Source: an uncultured Collinsella sp. (lineage in GTDB: Bacteria; Actinomycetota; Coriobacteriia; Coriobacteriales; Coriobacteriaceae). From it: a stretch of 64,000 nt of DNA. Below the pieces are notes generated by a model. That model did no database searches. It saw only the letters and a list, made by a program, of their open reading frames with translations, and was not told the DNA's origin. Location of the stretch: contig CAKTWW010000003.1 of assembly GCA_934630855.1 (NCBI GenBank), positions 1 through 64,000 on the forward strand. Reading direction: 5' to 3'. This document shows positions 32,603-40,878 of the stretch, in pieces. The stretch's first letter is position 1, and the number at the start of each line of letters is the position of its first letter. The position numbers were made by a program, and so were the translations under genes.

Positions 32603-33534
32603 TGCTCAATCCAACAACGTAAAGTTTCTCCCGCTTGCAGGTGGCGCAGATTCTCTGCGGCGATATCCACCACGTTGTTGAGCGTGGCCTCTAGGTGGAG
32701 CCAGCCGGAAACGTGCGGCGTGATGAGCATATTGGGCGCATCCCACAGCGGGCTTGTCGCGGGCAGCGGCTCGGGATCGGTGACGTCGACCGCGGCGCCG
32801 GCAAGGTGCCCGGACTCAAGGGCGGCAACCAGGTCGTCGGCAACCACGAGGTCACCGCGACCGCCGTTGGCAAAGAAAGCGCCCGGCTTCATCGCGGCAA
32901 AGAACTCGGCATTCGCCAGACCGCGGGTCTCGGGCGTGCTGGGCATAAAGGACGCGACGACGTCGGCCTCGGCCAGGCGCTCGGGTAGGGCGTCCATGCC
33001 GTCCATGTCCTCAAACACGATGGAGTAGACGAGCGGATGTCGCTTGATGCCGCGGACGTGCGCGCCCATGCTACGGCAGAGCGTGGCAAAGTGGGCTCCG
33101 ATATCGCCCGCACCAAGCACCAGCACGTTGGCGTTTTTGAGCGAAGTGACCGGCCCCAGGTCCTCCCAGCGATGCTCGCGCTGCAGGTCATGGTAGCCGG
33201 GAAGGCGCTTCATCATCGAAAGGACCATGGCAAACATGTGCTCGCTCACAGCCTGGCCATAGGCGCCCACCGAGCAGGAGAGCTTGGCGTCGGCCGGCAC
33301 GGTGCCGGCGGCGAGGTAATCGTCGTAACCGGCACTCTGCAGCTGTAGCAACTGGAGATGCTCACATGCCGTGAGCGCAGCGGGGTCAATGTTGCCCAGA
33401 ATTACGTCGGCGTCGGCGACCTGCTCGCGCGTGACCGCATCGGCACTCGTGTAGATAAAGTCCTCGCCCGGAGCACTCGACTCGAGGATCGCACGATGAC
33501 GATCATTGACGGGCAACAAAACCAAGATGTTCAC
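32599..33534 (-). CDS. D-isomer specific 2-hydroxyacid dehydrogenase
   Basis: GTG 33534 with AGAGGA upstream gives about 311 residues; the longer open frame runs through a dispersed repeat. It is an NAD(P)-dependent enzyme of the D-2-hydroxyacid dehydrogenase family, interconverting 2-oxo and 2-hydroxy acids. Motifs are the Rossmann VLVLGAGDIGAHFA, the NGGRGDLVV segment with catalytic Arg, DPEPLPATSPLWDAPN, and the catalytic His in ITPHVSGW. The substrate is not evident. Its end overlaps the PIN toxin gene by 4 nt on the opposite strand. Confidence 0.92.
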   Translation of the reverse strand: MNILVLLPVNDRHRAILESSAPGEDFIYTSADAVTREQVADADVILGNIDPAALTACEHLQLLQLQSAGYDDYLAAGTVPADAKLSCSVGAYGQAVSEHMFAMVLSMMKRLPGYHDLQREHRWEDLGPVTSLKNANVLVLGAGDIGAHFATLCRSMGAHVRGIKRHPLVYSIVFEDMDGMDALPERLAEADVVASFMPSTPETRGLANAEFFAAMKPGAFFANGGRGDLVVADDLVAALESGHLAGAAVDVTDPEPLPATSPLWDAPNMLITPHVSGWLHLEATLNNVVDIAAENLRHLQAGETLRCWIEH

Positions 33535-33551
33535 AAGCGGTCCTCTCCGTT

Positions 33552-33604
33552 CAACCTGCCAAAAAGGGACAGGTTTATTTTGGCAGGTTTTATCAGGCAA
33601 AACG
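33552..33604 (+). repeat. Dispersed palindromic element between map and the dehydrogenase gene
   Basis: Arms AACCTGCCAAAAA and TTTTGGCAGGTTT, centre GGGACAGGTTTA, tail TATCAGGCAAAACG. It lies just 18 nt before the dehydrogenase GTG, so in that transcript it would be a 5'-leader hairpin directly beside the ribosome site. Confidence 0.85.
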
Positions 33605-33606
33605 TT

Positions 33607-33655
33607 CAAACAAAACGCCGGATGCAAGACGGGCGTGCCCGCCAGCATCCGGCGT
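33607..33655 (-). terminator. Terminator of map
   Basis: ACGCCGGATGC (33615-33625) and GCATCCGGCGT (33645-33655) pair perfectly, with an inner GGGCGTGCCC. On the minus strand TTTTGTTTG follows. It is located directly after the map stop codon. Confidence 0.85.
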
Positions 33656-33663
33656 CCATACGG

Positions 33664-34551
33664 CTACCAGCTCAGCAGCTCGTAGCCATCTTCGGTCACG
33701 ACCAGCTGTACCTCGCACTGGGCAGAGTCGCTACCGTCTTTGGTGCGTACGCACCAACCGTCGCCCTTGCTGATCTTAATGTCGGGCTTTCCGGCGTTGA
33801 CCATGGGCTCGATGGTAAAGACCATGCCCGGCACCATGATGGTGTCCACGTCGGGCGCCTCGGTGGTAAAGCCCACGAACGGGTCCTCGTGGAACTCCTT
33901 GCCAATGCCGTGCCCGCCGTATTCGCGCACCACGCTAAAGCCAGCGTCCTCGACCGTCTTTTGCACGGCCTCGGCCATGACGGAAAGCGGCAGCCACGGC
34001 TTGACGGCGGCAAGGCCTGCCTCCACGCTGGCACGGGTGACGTCGACCAGGCGCTGACGCTCGGCCGAAACCTCGCCGATGCAGAACATACGACTCGAAT
34101 CGCTAAAGTATCCGTCCAAGATCGTGGAGCAGTCAACGTTGATGATGTCGCCCTCGTGCAGGACATCCGTGTCGCAGGGAATGCCGTGGCAGACGACGTC
34201 GTTGATCGAGGTACACACGCTCTTGGGGTAGCCCTCGTAGTTGAGGTCGGCCGGCGTGCCGCCGTGCTCGACGGTGTGGTCGTAGATCATCTGGTCGATC
34301 TGGTTGGTGGTCATGCCCGCGGCGATGTGCTCGCCTACGTAATCGAGCACACCCACGTTGATGGCGGCCGAGCGCTTGATGCCCTCAATGTCGGCGGGCG
34401 TCTTGTAGAGCGTACGGGGCAGGACGTTCCAGCCCTCCTCCCACAGGCGCTCGAGGCGCTCGTCGAAGGCGCTGTGACATTTCTTATATTTCTTGCCGCT
34501 GCCGCACCAGCAGGCGTCGTTGCGGCCGGGCACAGGTCCCTTGTCAAACAT
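33664..34551 (-). CDS. map: Methionine aminopeptidase, type I, with N-terminal SEC-C motif
   Basis: This 295-residue enzyme removes initiator methionine from nascent proteins. A SEC-C zinc motif at the N-terminus (RNDACWCGSGKKYKKCH, residues about 10-26) likely docks it to the ribosome. The pita-bread catalytic domain has the metal ligands in NYEGYPKSVCTSINDVVCHG, INVDCSTILDGYFSDSSR (two Asp), GGHGIGKEFHEDP (His), MVFTIEPMV (Glu) and SAQCEVQLVVTEDG (Glu). The start is ATG 34551 with GAAAGGAAG upstream. The radical SAM gene lies upstream on the same strand, 55 nt away. Confidence 0.97.
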   Translation of the reverse strand: MFDKGPVPGRNDACWCGSGKKYKKCHSAFDERLERLWEEGWNVLPRTLYKTPADIEGIKRSAAINVGVLDYVGEHIAAGMTTNQIDQMIYDHTVEHGGTPADLNYEGYPKSVCTSINDVVCHGIPCDTDVLHEGDIINVDCSTILDGYFSDSSRMFCIGEVSAERQRLVDVTRASVEAGLAAVKPWLPLSVMAEAVQKTVEDAGFSVVREYGGHGIGKEFHEDPFVGFTTEAPDVDTIMVPGMVFTIEPMVNAGKPDIKISKGDGWCVRTKDGSDSAQCEVQLVVTEDGYELLSW

Positions 34552-34606
34552 GGCTAACTTCCTTTCATCCGCAGCTAGTATAGCCCACCTGCAGAGCAGC
34601 TGCGTG

Positions 34607-35383
34607 CTAGTAGCTCACCTGGCAGGGGATGCCGAGGGCTTGGACGCGTGCGGCGATGGCGTCGAGCACCTCGGGCGTCGCTTTGGCAAGGCCGGCGACC
34701 GGCGTCTCGCGCGCCACCGTGTAGATGGTCGCCTCCTGCGGGCGGATGCGCTCGAGCGCTGCGAGCCAGGGGCCGACGTATTCCTCACCGGTGTTGTCGA
34801 CGGACTTATCCTGGTACTCGCCGGTCAAAAAGATCGTCTGGATAATGACGTGGCCGTTATAGCTCGCGAACGTCTCGATTTGGTGCTCAACGTCGTAGGG
34901 GCCAACAGGCTGGTCAAGCAGCTGGATAAATGCCGGGTCAACGGTATCAAGCTTAAGAATATTGTCGTCGACCATCATGAGCGCATCGTGCACCTCGGGG
35001 CGGTCGGCACGCGTGCCGTTGGAGAGCACGGCGATCTTGGTATTCGGTGCCAGCTCGTCGCGCAGTGCAACGGCACCGGCGATGGCTTGCGGAAACTCCG
35101 GCGCGGCGGTGGGCTCGCCGTTGCCGGCAAACGTAATCACATCGGGGAGCTCGCCCTCGGCCGCCATCTCACGCAGCTTGGCCTCTAGAGCGTCGAGCAC
35201 CACGGCGGCGGTGTTATACGGCTCGTGACAGGGGCGCTCAGCGTTGAGACCGTTTTCGCAGTAGATGCAGTCAAAGGTGCAAATCTTGCCGCTAGCCGGC
35301 ATCATGTTGACGCCAAGCGAGAGGCCAAGACGACGACTGCGGACGGGTCCAAAGATCGGACTGGCATTCAAAAACGTAGACAT
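34607..35383 (-). CDS. Radical SAM protein (wyosine/anaerobic-type, unknown substrate)
   Basis: ATG 35383 has AGGAG 9 nt upstream and is preferred over ATG 35389, which is only 3 nt from it; the product is about 258 residues. The radical SAM cluster motif is CTFDCIYCENG (CX3CX2C), followed by TFAGNGEPTAAPEFP (the GGE-like motif), VLSNGTRADRPEV, and LKLDTVDPAFIQLLDQP. This matches the cytosolic radical SAM family with GNGEPT that is often annotated as a molybdenum-cofactor/wyosine-like protein. It probably shares a unit with map. The reaction is unknown. Confidence 0.88.
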   Translation of the reverse strand: MSTFLNASPIFGPVRSRRLGLSLGVNMMPASGKICTFDCIYCENGLNAERPCHEPYNTAAVVLDALEAKLREMAAEGELPDVITFAGNGEPTAAPEFPQAIAGAVALRDELAPNTKIAVLSNGTRADRPEVHDALMMVDDNILKLDTVDPAFIQLLDQPVGPYDVEHQIETFASYNGHVIIQTIFLTGEYQDKSVDNTGEEYVGPWLAALERIRPQEATIYTVARETPVAGLAKATPEVLDAIAARVQALGIPCQVSY

Positions 35384-35608
35384 AGGCATATGCTCCTCAA
35401 GACAGTTGTGCCTTAGCATAGCATCGGCGCCAACGTATGGTTCGGGCTTGTGCTTTGCAGGTTTCGATTTTTAACTCTGCTCTTGATGCTGTGCTATGAA
35501 AGCTTTCGAGTCGGGTACAGTTAATCTGTTAACAAAGCACAAGACGATGAGCATCTGTCCGGAGCTGCCGGCGTGCGTCTGGATGAGCATTGATGATGGG
35601 GATACAAC

Positions 35609-36415
35609 ATGGATTTTACGGTTGAGAATGCGGGCACTACGATTGCCTGTCGCGAGTATGCCGGCCCGGACGTGCCGTCCGATGCGCCTGCCCTGGTATG
35701 CGTGCACGGTGCCTGCGTCGACGGCATCTTCTTTGACGGCATTGCTTGCGAGCTCAGCCATGACTACCGCGTAATTACCTACGATCGCCGCGGCTGCGGT
35801 GAGAGCAGCGATGCTGCGGACGGTCGCTATGACCTCGCCACCCAAGCTGCCGACCTGCAGGCCGTTATCGAGTATGTCGGCCCTGCGGCAAACGTGCTCG
35901 CGCACAGCGCCGGAACGCTGGTGGCCCTGGAACTTCTTCGTACAAACCCGGCCGTCGTCTCGCGAGCGATTCTGCATGAGCCCGCCGTGACGGGTGAGGG
36001 TGCCGGTCTGGGTGCAGCTCCGGTTTTGCTCGATATGATTGCGGCGGGGAAGGTCTCGAGGGCATTGAGGGCCTTTCTGGGCGCCATCGGCGACCCAGAC
36101 CCTGAGGCCCCCAAGACAACTGAAGCGGAGGCCAAGCATGCCCTGCGCAACGGCCGTTGTTTCATGGCGAACGAATACGGGCTCAACATGACCTATGCAC
36201 CCGAATGGGAAGACATCAGCGCACCAAAGGCGGTTGCCGCTGTGCTTTTGGGCGAGCTTTCGATCGGCACATCTCGCGAGGCGGGCACGCGAACGGCGGC
36301 AGAGCTTCTGAACTGCCCACTCGTGACGATTCCCGGAGCGCATAACGGTCTTCGCGATCGCCCGGCGCCGGCGGCCCAGACCGTCCGCGGCATCTTGGGG
36401 TCCGAGCGCTTTTAA
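35609..36415 (+). CDS. Alpha/beta hydrolase
   Basis: This 268-residue alpha/beta-hydrolase-fold protein has the oxyanion strand CVHGACVDGIFFDG, the DRRGCGES turn, the nucleophile elbow LAHSAGTLVALEL (Ser in HSAGT), and a C-terminal His in IPGAHNGLRDRPAP. This fits small esterase or carboxylesterase-like enzymes; the substrate is not evident. It is flanked by unrelated genes and monocistronic. The start is ATG 35609 with GGGGAT upstream. The region 36416-36617 after it holds no gene. Confidence 0.9.
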   Translation: MDFTVENAGTTIACREYAGPDVPSDAPALVCVHGACVDGIFFDGIACELSHDYRVITYDRRGCGESSDAADGRYDLATQAADLQAVIEYVGPAANVLAHSAGTLVALELLRTNPAVVSRAILHEPAVTGEGAGLGAAPVLLDMIAAGKVSRALRAFLGAIGDPDPEAPKTTEAEAKHALRNGRCFMANEYGLNMTYAPEWEDISAPKAVAAVLLGELSIGTSREAGTRTAAELLNCPLVTIPGAHNGLRDRPAPAAQTVRGILGSERF

Positions 36416-36617
36416 TGGCCTTGGCGGGCGGCGCTCGCAAGCGTTTCGGCGGTGTTAACAAACGCCCCCAAAACCTCGCGTCTGCACCTCCAAACATGCC
36501 GTCCGCCAACTCATGAAAATGTAACGGCATTCACGTGCTTACCTGCATCGACAAGATGCTACCCTTGTACCATTTGATGCCAACTGCTATCAAACGCAAC
36601 GACTGAAAGGGCCCCAT

Positions 36618-38498
36618 ATGCTCAATAATCACGAGGCCAATCTAAGCGACGAGGAAGCTGCCGCCGAGGTTGCCCGTGCCGCGAAGATCTACCCCGTGGT
36701 ACGTCTGCTATCTGCCGAACAGGTCAAGAACGAGCGTAACTGTCTGTTCGCCGGCGATCGGTGCCCTTGTCTGCGCCAGTCGAGTCTCGAGGCCTTGGCA
36801 ACTTCCGATGAGATATCGGAGCAGCTGCTTAACGACGGTATCGAATACCGTGCTCGCGTGCGCTCTATGACGGTCGAAGGCGAGCCTCACGTTCTGCTGA
36901 TGGCGCGCCCGATCAACGAACAAGAGGCCGCAGAAGAGGACCTTGTCTACACCGATGTGCTGACGAGCGCGCGCAATCGCCGATACTACGAGGAGAAGCT
37001 TCGCAGCGCCCGCATGAACGCCGGCGTTGCGATGATCGACCTCGATGATTTTAGGGTCTTCAACGATACCTGCGGTCGTCATGCCGGCGACCTGGCGCTC
37101 GGCGCCGTGGCGGCGGCGATACGCAGCGGTATTCGTTCGACTGATGAGCTTGTCCGCTATGGCTGCGACAAGTTTGTGGTCGTCATGCCCAATGTCCCCT
37201 CCGATGACTTCGCCCGTCGCCTGCGCCATGTATCCGATGTCGTTCATGCCACGATTGTCCCCGGCCATGAGCATGTCAGCCTTACGGCATGCGTGGGCGG
37301 TGTTCGCATCAATGGCGAGACGGTCGATGAGGGCGTTAGCCGCGCGGTCCAATTGTTGAGCCATGCCAAGGCAAAGCCCGGTACGGTCGTGACTGACAAC
37401 GACGCAATCGAGACCTTCCAAAGCAAAAAGCCCTCGATTCTTATCGTTGATGACTCCGAGATGAACCGCGTCATCCTCAACGAGATGCTCAAGGATGAGT
37501 ATCGCATTCTGGAGGCTGACAACGGCCGCATGGCGCTCGACATGGTCGACCGCTACGGCGATGAGCTGTCGCTCGTGCTGCTCGACATCGTCATGCCGGG
37601 CATGAACGGCTTTGAGGTGCTGTCCGATCTGTCACGCCGGTCTGCCATGGATAACCTGCCCGTCATTATGATTTCGAGTGAAGACTCCGATGACGTGGTG
37701 CTGCGTGCCTACGAGCTGGGCGCCTCGGACTATATCAGCCGTCCGTTCGCCGCGCGTGTCGTGCGCCGCCGTGTAAGCAACACCATTCGTCTGTACGCCA
37801 AGCAGCGTCGCCTGACAAATCTGCTGGCTCAACAGTACAACGAGCGCGTTAAGAACAGCCGCATGCTTATCGATATCATGGCGGGTGTCATGGAGCTCCG
37901 TAACGGCGAGAGCGGCAGGCACGTCACGAACATCGAGAAGCTGACCGAGCTGCTGCTGGGCTGCCTGGTCCAGCGCAGTGACAAGTTCTCGCTCGATAAC
38001 GAGGCGCGCTCCACGATTGCACTGGCTTCGGCGCTGCACGATATCGGCAAGATGTCGATTGACGACGCGATTCTCAACAAGCCCGGACGTCTGACGCCCG
38101 AGGAGTTCGAGATTATGAAGACGCACACCACCATCGGTGCCGATATGCTGCGCGAGCTGGGCCGTCATCACGCTGGCAACGCGCTACTGGACTACGCGTA
38201 CCAGATCGCGCGCTGGCACCACGAGCGCTGGGACGGCAAGGGCTATCCCGACGGCCTTAAGGGCGACGATATCCCCATCGCCGCACAGGTGGTATCGGTG
38301 GCAGACGTGTACGATGCGCTCACGAGCGTGCGCGTGTACAAGGATGCCATTCCGCACCAGGAGGCAATCCAGATGATTCTGGATGGCAAGTGCGGCACCT
38401 TTAATCCGCTGCTGCTTGACTGTTTGCTCGAGGTGCAAGACCGTATTGCCGAAACGTTGGCACGCCCTGCCGACGTCGTTGCGTTTCCCACGATTTAG
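36618..38498 (+). CDS. Signalling protein: degenerate GGDEF, receiver and HD-GYP domains
   Basis: This 626-residue protein has three domains. After a Cys-containing N-terminal region (CLFAGDRCPCLRQ) comes a GGDEF-like domain (about 110-265) whose signature reads RYGCDKF instead of GGDEF, so diguanylate cyclase activity is unlikely. A receiver domain follows (about 274-390; SILIVDDSEMNR, phospho-Asp in VLLDIVMPGMNG, Lys replaced at YISRPF). The C-terminal HD-GYP domain (about 410-610) has HDIGK, THTTIGADML and HHERWDGKGYPDG intact, so c-di-GMP phosphodiesterase activity is expected. It is followed 23 nt later by an Hpt gene that probably feeds the receiver. Confidence 0.93.
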   Translation: MLNNHEANLSDEEAAAEVARAAKIYPVVRLLSAEQVKNERNCLFAGDRCPCLRQSSLEALATSDEISEQLLNDGIEYRARVRSMTVEGEPHVLLMARPINEQEAAEEDLVYTDVLTSARNRRYYEEKLRSARMNAGVAMIDLDDFRVFNDTCGRHAGDLALGAVAAAIRSGIRSTDELVRYGCDKFVVVMPNVPSDDFARRLRHVSDVVHATIVPGHEHVSLTACVGGVRINGETVDEGVSRAVQLLSHAKAKPGTVVTDNDAIETFQSKKPSILIVDDSEMNRVILNEMLKDEYRILEADNGRMALDMVDRYGDELSLVLLDIVMPGMNGFEVLSDLSRRSAMDNLPVIMISSEDSDDVVLRAYELGASDYISRPFAARVVRRRVSNTIRLYAKQRRLTNLLAQQYNERVKNSRMLIDIMAGVMELRNGESGRHVTNIEKLTELLLGCLVQRSDKFSLDNEARSTIALASALHDIGKMSIDDAILNKPGRLTPEEFEIMKTHTTIGADMLRELGRHHAGNALLDYAYQIARWHHERWDGKGYPDGLKGDDIPIAAQVVSVADVYDALTSVRVYKDAIPHQEAIQMILDGKCGTFNPLLLDCLLEVQDRIAETLARPADVVAFPTI

Positions 38499-38521
38499 TT
38501 TGACCAAAGGAGTTTTCATCC

Positions 38522-38878
38522 ATGATTTCCATGCGTGAAGCGTATGAGAAGATTGGCGCCAATTATGATGGCGCTTGCGTTCGACTGATGGGCGAGGAGA
38601 TGCTCGCCCGCTTTGCCCTTAAGTTCTTGGATGATGAGAGCATGGACAAGCTGGAGGCCGCTATGGCGGCAGGCGACGCGGAAAGCGCGTTTATGGCTGT
38701 GCACACGCTTAAGGGCGTGAGCCAGAACCTGGGATTCGACAACCTGTACGAGCCGGCGGTCGTGGTGACCGAGGCGCTGCGCAACGCCGATGCCGTCGAT
38801 GGTGCCCGTGATGGGATGCATGCGCTGCGACAGCAGTATGCGGCTACGATGTCGGCTCTACGCGAGGCGGCTGAATAA
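38522..38878 (+). CDS. Histidine phosphotransfer (Hpt) protein
   Basis: This 118-residue all-helical Hpt domain has phospho-accepting His61 in FMAVHTLKGVSQNLGF. It shuttles phosphate between a histidine kinase and a receiver. The adjacent partner is the receiver/HD-GYP protein; no kinase is encoded next to it, so the kinase must lie elsewhere. ATG 38522 has AAAGGAG upstream. Confidence 0.93.
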   Translation: MISMREAYEKIGANYDGACVRLMGEEMLARFALKFLDDESMDKLEAAMAAGDAESAFMAVHTLKGVSQNLGFDNLYEPAVVVTEALRNADAVDGARDGMHALRQQYAATMSALREAAE

Positions 38879-38902
38879 GAGCTTGCGAGCCTTGATGACT
38901 AT

Positions 38903-38995
38903 GAGAGTGGATAATCGCCCGTTTTAGGCCCGGTGGCGGCCTCAAAGTGGGAGATTATCCACTCTCGTTCGATACGTGTCCAAAAATCCACTCTC
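38903..38995. repeat. Inverted repeat with GAGAGTGGATAATC arms
   Basis: GAGAGTGGATAATC (38903-38916) pairs perfectly with GATTATCCACTCTC (38953-38966). A third partial copy, ATCCACTCTC, follows at 38986-38995. The centre is GC-rich (GGCCCGGTGGCGGCC). It lies between the Hpt gene and the DUF2975 gene and is not followed by a T-run. Probably another dispersed hairpin repeat family. Confidence 0.75.
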
Positions 38996-39108
38996 ACCCC
39001 TTCTGATTAGTGAGTGGGCTATGCGCACTGGCGGGGCTTTCCGCATGCAATCCATATCGTTGTTCGATAAACTATTCCGATAACGATAGATTCGATGAGG
39101 GTGAGTAT

Positions 39109-39669
39109 ATGTCCAACAGCGTTCAGCGTATGGCCAAGGCGCGTGAAAATATCAGGAAGCTTGGTTTTTGCATGATGGTCGTTTTCGCTGGAATGCTCGT
39201 CGCTTTTGCCGCGTTGGTTGTTTACGTGATCTGGTATGCGATTGCAAACGTTGCTTCCGTCGATTCTTTCGGTGTCGTGACGCTTTTCGACGGCGGGCGC
39301 ATCGTTATCCCAAGCGGACTGTGCATGGCGCTTGTCGCGGGTGTTTCGCTTGTCGTTTTGTGCGGAATCAGCCGTAACATCTCTCGGGGCGTCTCGCCCT
39401 TTACCAAGGCGCATGTGCGGCTTATCCGTGTTCTTGCACTTGCCTTTGCTGTTAACGCCGTGGTTTCGCTTGTTGGTGCCTATGGATCGGTCAGTCTCAC
39501 CATTGGCGGACTGGAGCTTTACATCGTGCCTCATTCCTTCGTTATTGAGATTTGCCAAGGCGCTACCTTTGATGTGGGGTCGTTTATCGGTGCGGTTGTC
39601 TGTTTGTTTATCTCGGCGATCTGGAGTTATGCCTCGCTGCTCCAAGAGCAGTCTGACGAGCTTGTGTAG
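39109..39669 (+). CDS. DUF2975-like four-helix membrane protein
   Basis: ATG 39109 (GAGGGTGAG upstream) gives about 186 residues with four hydrophobic helices (about 17-42, 68-90, 108-128, 155-178) and a conserved-looking RGVSPFTKAHVRLIRVLALAF between helices two and three, typical of DUF2975. Proteins of this family are commonly encoded beside a small XRE regulator, as here (8 nt gap). Function unknown; the pair may form a membrane-controlled transcription switch. Confidence 0.8.
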   Translation: MSNSVQRMAKARENIRKLGFCMMVVFAGMLVAFAALVVYVIWYAIANVASVDSFGVVTLFDGGRIVIPSGLCMALVAGVSLVVLCGISRNISRGVSPFTKAHVRLIRVLALAFAVNAVVSLVGAYGSVSLTIGGLELYIVPHSFVIEICQGATFDVGSFIGAVVCLFISAIWSYASLLQEQSDELV

Positions 39670-39677
39670 GAGGAAAC

Positions 39678-40007
39678 ATGAGCTATCTCATCATCGAGCT
39701 TGAGACGCAGCTGCTTAAGACCGGAAAGACCAGTGCCGATCTGATCCGGGCCACGGGGCATACCCCGGCTAATATTTCAAAGCTAAGAAACGGAAAGATA
39801 AAAGCAATTCGCCTTAAGACGCTTCTCGATATCTGTGATGAACTTGATTGTCAACCGGGAGATATTATTCAGCGTGTGAGTGAGAAAGAGCTTGAGGAGC
39901 TTATTGTCGAGCGCGCAAAAAATGTCGTAAAGCAACTGCGGGATGGCGGAGGCAACGAGGTGTCGCTTCCGACATCAGTCTTTGCTGTCGATTTGAGCGA
40001 CGAGTAG
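39678..40007 (+). CDS. Small XRE/Cro-type transcriptional regulator
   Basis: This 109-residue protein has a Cro/C1 helix-turn-helix in the form found next to DUF2975 proteins: KTSADLIRATGHTPANISKLRNGKIKAIRLKTLLDICDELDCQPGDII (residues about 17-65). A charged helical tail follows. ATG 39678 has AGGAGG upstream, inside the end region of the membrane protein gene. It is likely to regulate its own operon and possibly the acquired transporter cluster just downstream. Confidence 0.88.
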   Translation: MSYLIIELETQLLKTGKTSADLIRATGHTPANISKLRNGKIKAIRLKTLLDICDELDCQPGDIIQRVSEKELEELIVERAKNVVKQLRDGGGNEVSLPTSVFAVDLSDE

Positions 40008-40041
40008 CATAAAGCAAACAACTAAAACGAAGTATCAGAGC

Positions 40042-40076
40042 GATGGAGCCCGTGTCCAACACGGGCTCTATCTTTT
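40042..40076 (+). terminator. Rho-independent terminator after the XRE gene
   Basis: GAGCCCGTGT (40046-40055) and ACACGGGCTC (40059-40068) form a perfect 10-bp stem with a 3-nt loop, followed by TATCTTTT. It separates the DUF2975/XRE pair from the peptide-type cluster. Confidence 0.88.
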
Positions 40077-40085
40077 GAGATTGTC

Positions 40086-40114
40086 TTGACAAATATAAGT
40101 TATCGACAAACAAT
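40086..40114 (+). promoter_or_regulatory. Putative promoter of the ABC/radical SAM cluster
   Basis: TTGACA (40086-40091), 17-nt spacer, AACAAT (40109-40114), about 39 nt before the first start codon. It lies directly behind the preceding terminator in AT-rich sequence. Confidence 0.6.
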
Positions 40115-40152
40115 AACAGAAAGTAAATACGATAAGAGAAAGGGGGAACGAT

Positions 40153-40878
40153 ATGAGTGCATCAGCGGTAAAGCTATCAAAGGTGTCAAAGCGCTATGGG
40201 AAACGGCGCGTTTTGCATGACGTTTCCTTCGAGGTGCATCGGTCTGAGCTTTGCGCCCTTGTTGGTGCAAACGGAGCGGGCAAAAGCACGCTCATTAAAA
40301 TCGTATTGGGCCTCTGCGAGCCATCGTCGGGGAGCGTGGAACTCTTTGGAGGCAAGTCAAAAAGGGAGCTCAGCCTGATGCGGGCGCGTGTCGGCTACGT
40401 GCCAGATTCCAGCGGAGCATACCAGTCCCTCAGTGCGGCTGAGAATCTTCAAATCCGATGTGCGGAATGGGGGCTTGATGAGAGCCGTGAGGTTCCTCGC
40501 GTTTTGAGTCTGGTTGGACTGGACATCGAAGAGAAAAAGAGCGTGAGCAGTTTTTCTCTGGGAATGAAACGGCGGCTGGATATAGCTACGGCTTTGTTGG
40601 GTGACACTGACTTGCTTATTTTTGATGAGCCGGCAAATGGGTTGGACCCGCTGGGCATCGAGAGCATATGGGCCCTTATCGGCCAATTGAATCGAGACCA
40701 GGGCAAGACCATGCTCATCTCTAGCCATGATTTGGATGAGTTGGCGTCGGTTGCAACAAGCTGCCTGTTTATTCATGACGGGGAACTGCTGAAAAAAGAA
40801 TCGATGGATGTCATAAGGAATGAAGCGTCGTCCCTAAAAGAATATTACAGGCGCTTGATGCAGGAGGTCTCGCTATGA
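40153..40878 (+). CDS. ABC transporter ATP-binding protein (ABC-2 type)
   Basis: This 241-residue ATPase of the multidrug/antibiotic-type ABC-2 family has Walker A GANGAGKSTLIK, a Q-loop region VGYVPDSSGAYQSLSAAEN, the signature FSLGMKRRLDIATALL, Walker B LLIFDEPANGLD and the H-loop ISSHDLDEL. It overlaps the first permease gene by 4 nt. With the next two genes it forms an exporter or self-immunity transporter in a cluster that also encodes a radical SAM maturase. AT content is higher than in the flanks. Confidence 0.93.
   Translation: MSASAVKLSKVSKRYGKRRVLHDVSFEVHRSELCALVGANGAGKSTLIKIVLGLCEPSSGSVELFGGKSKRELSLMRARVGYVPDSSGAYQSLSAAENLQIRCAEWGLDESREVPRVLSLVGLDIEEKKSVSSFSLGMKRRLDIATALLGDTDLLIFDEPANGLDPLGIESIWALIGQLNRDQGKTMLISSHDLDELASVATSCLFIHDGELLKKESMDVIRNEASSLKEYYRRLMQEVSL

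Noticed and set aside
40015..40152. Possible RiPP precursor peptide gene ahead of the ABC cluster
   Set aside because: The gap holds only a terminator, a promoter and a ribosome site. No ORF of 20 or more codons with a start signal was seen on either strand.
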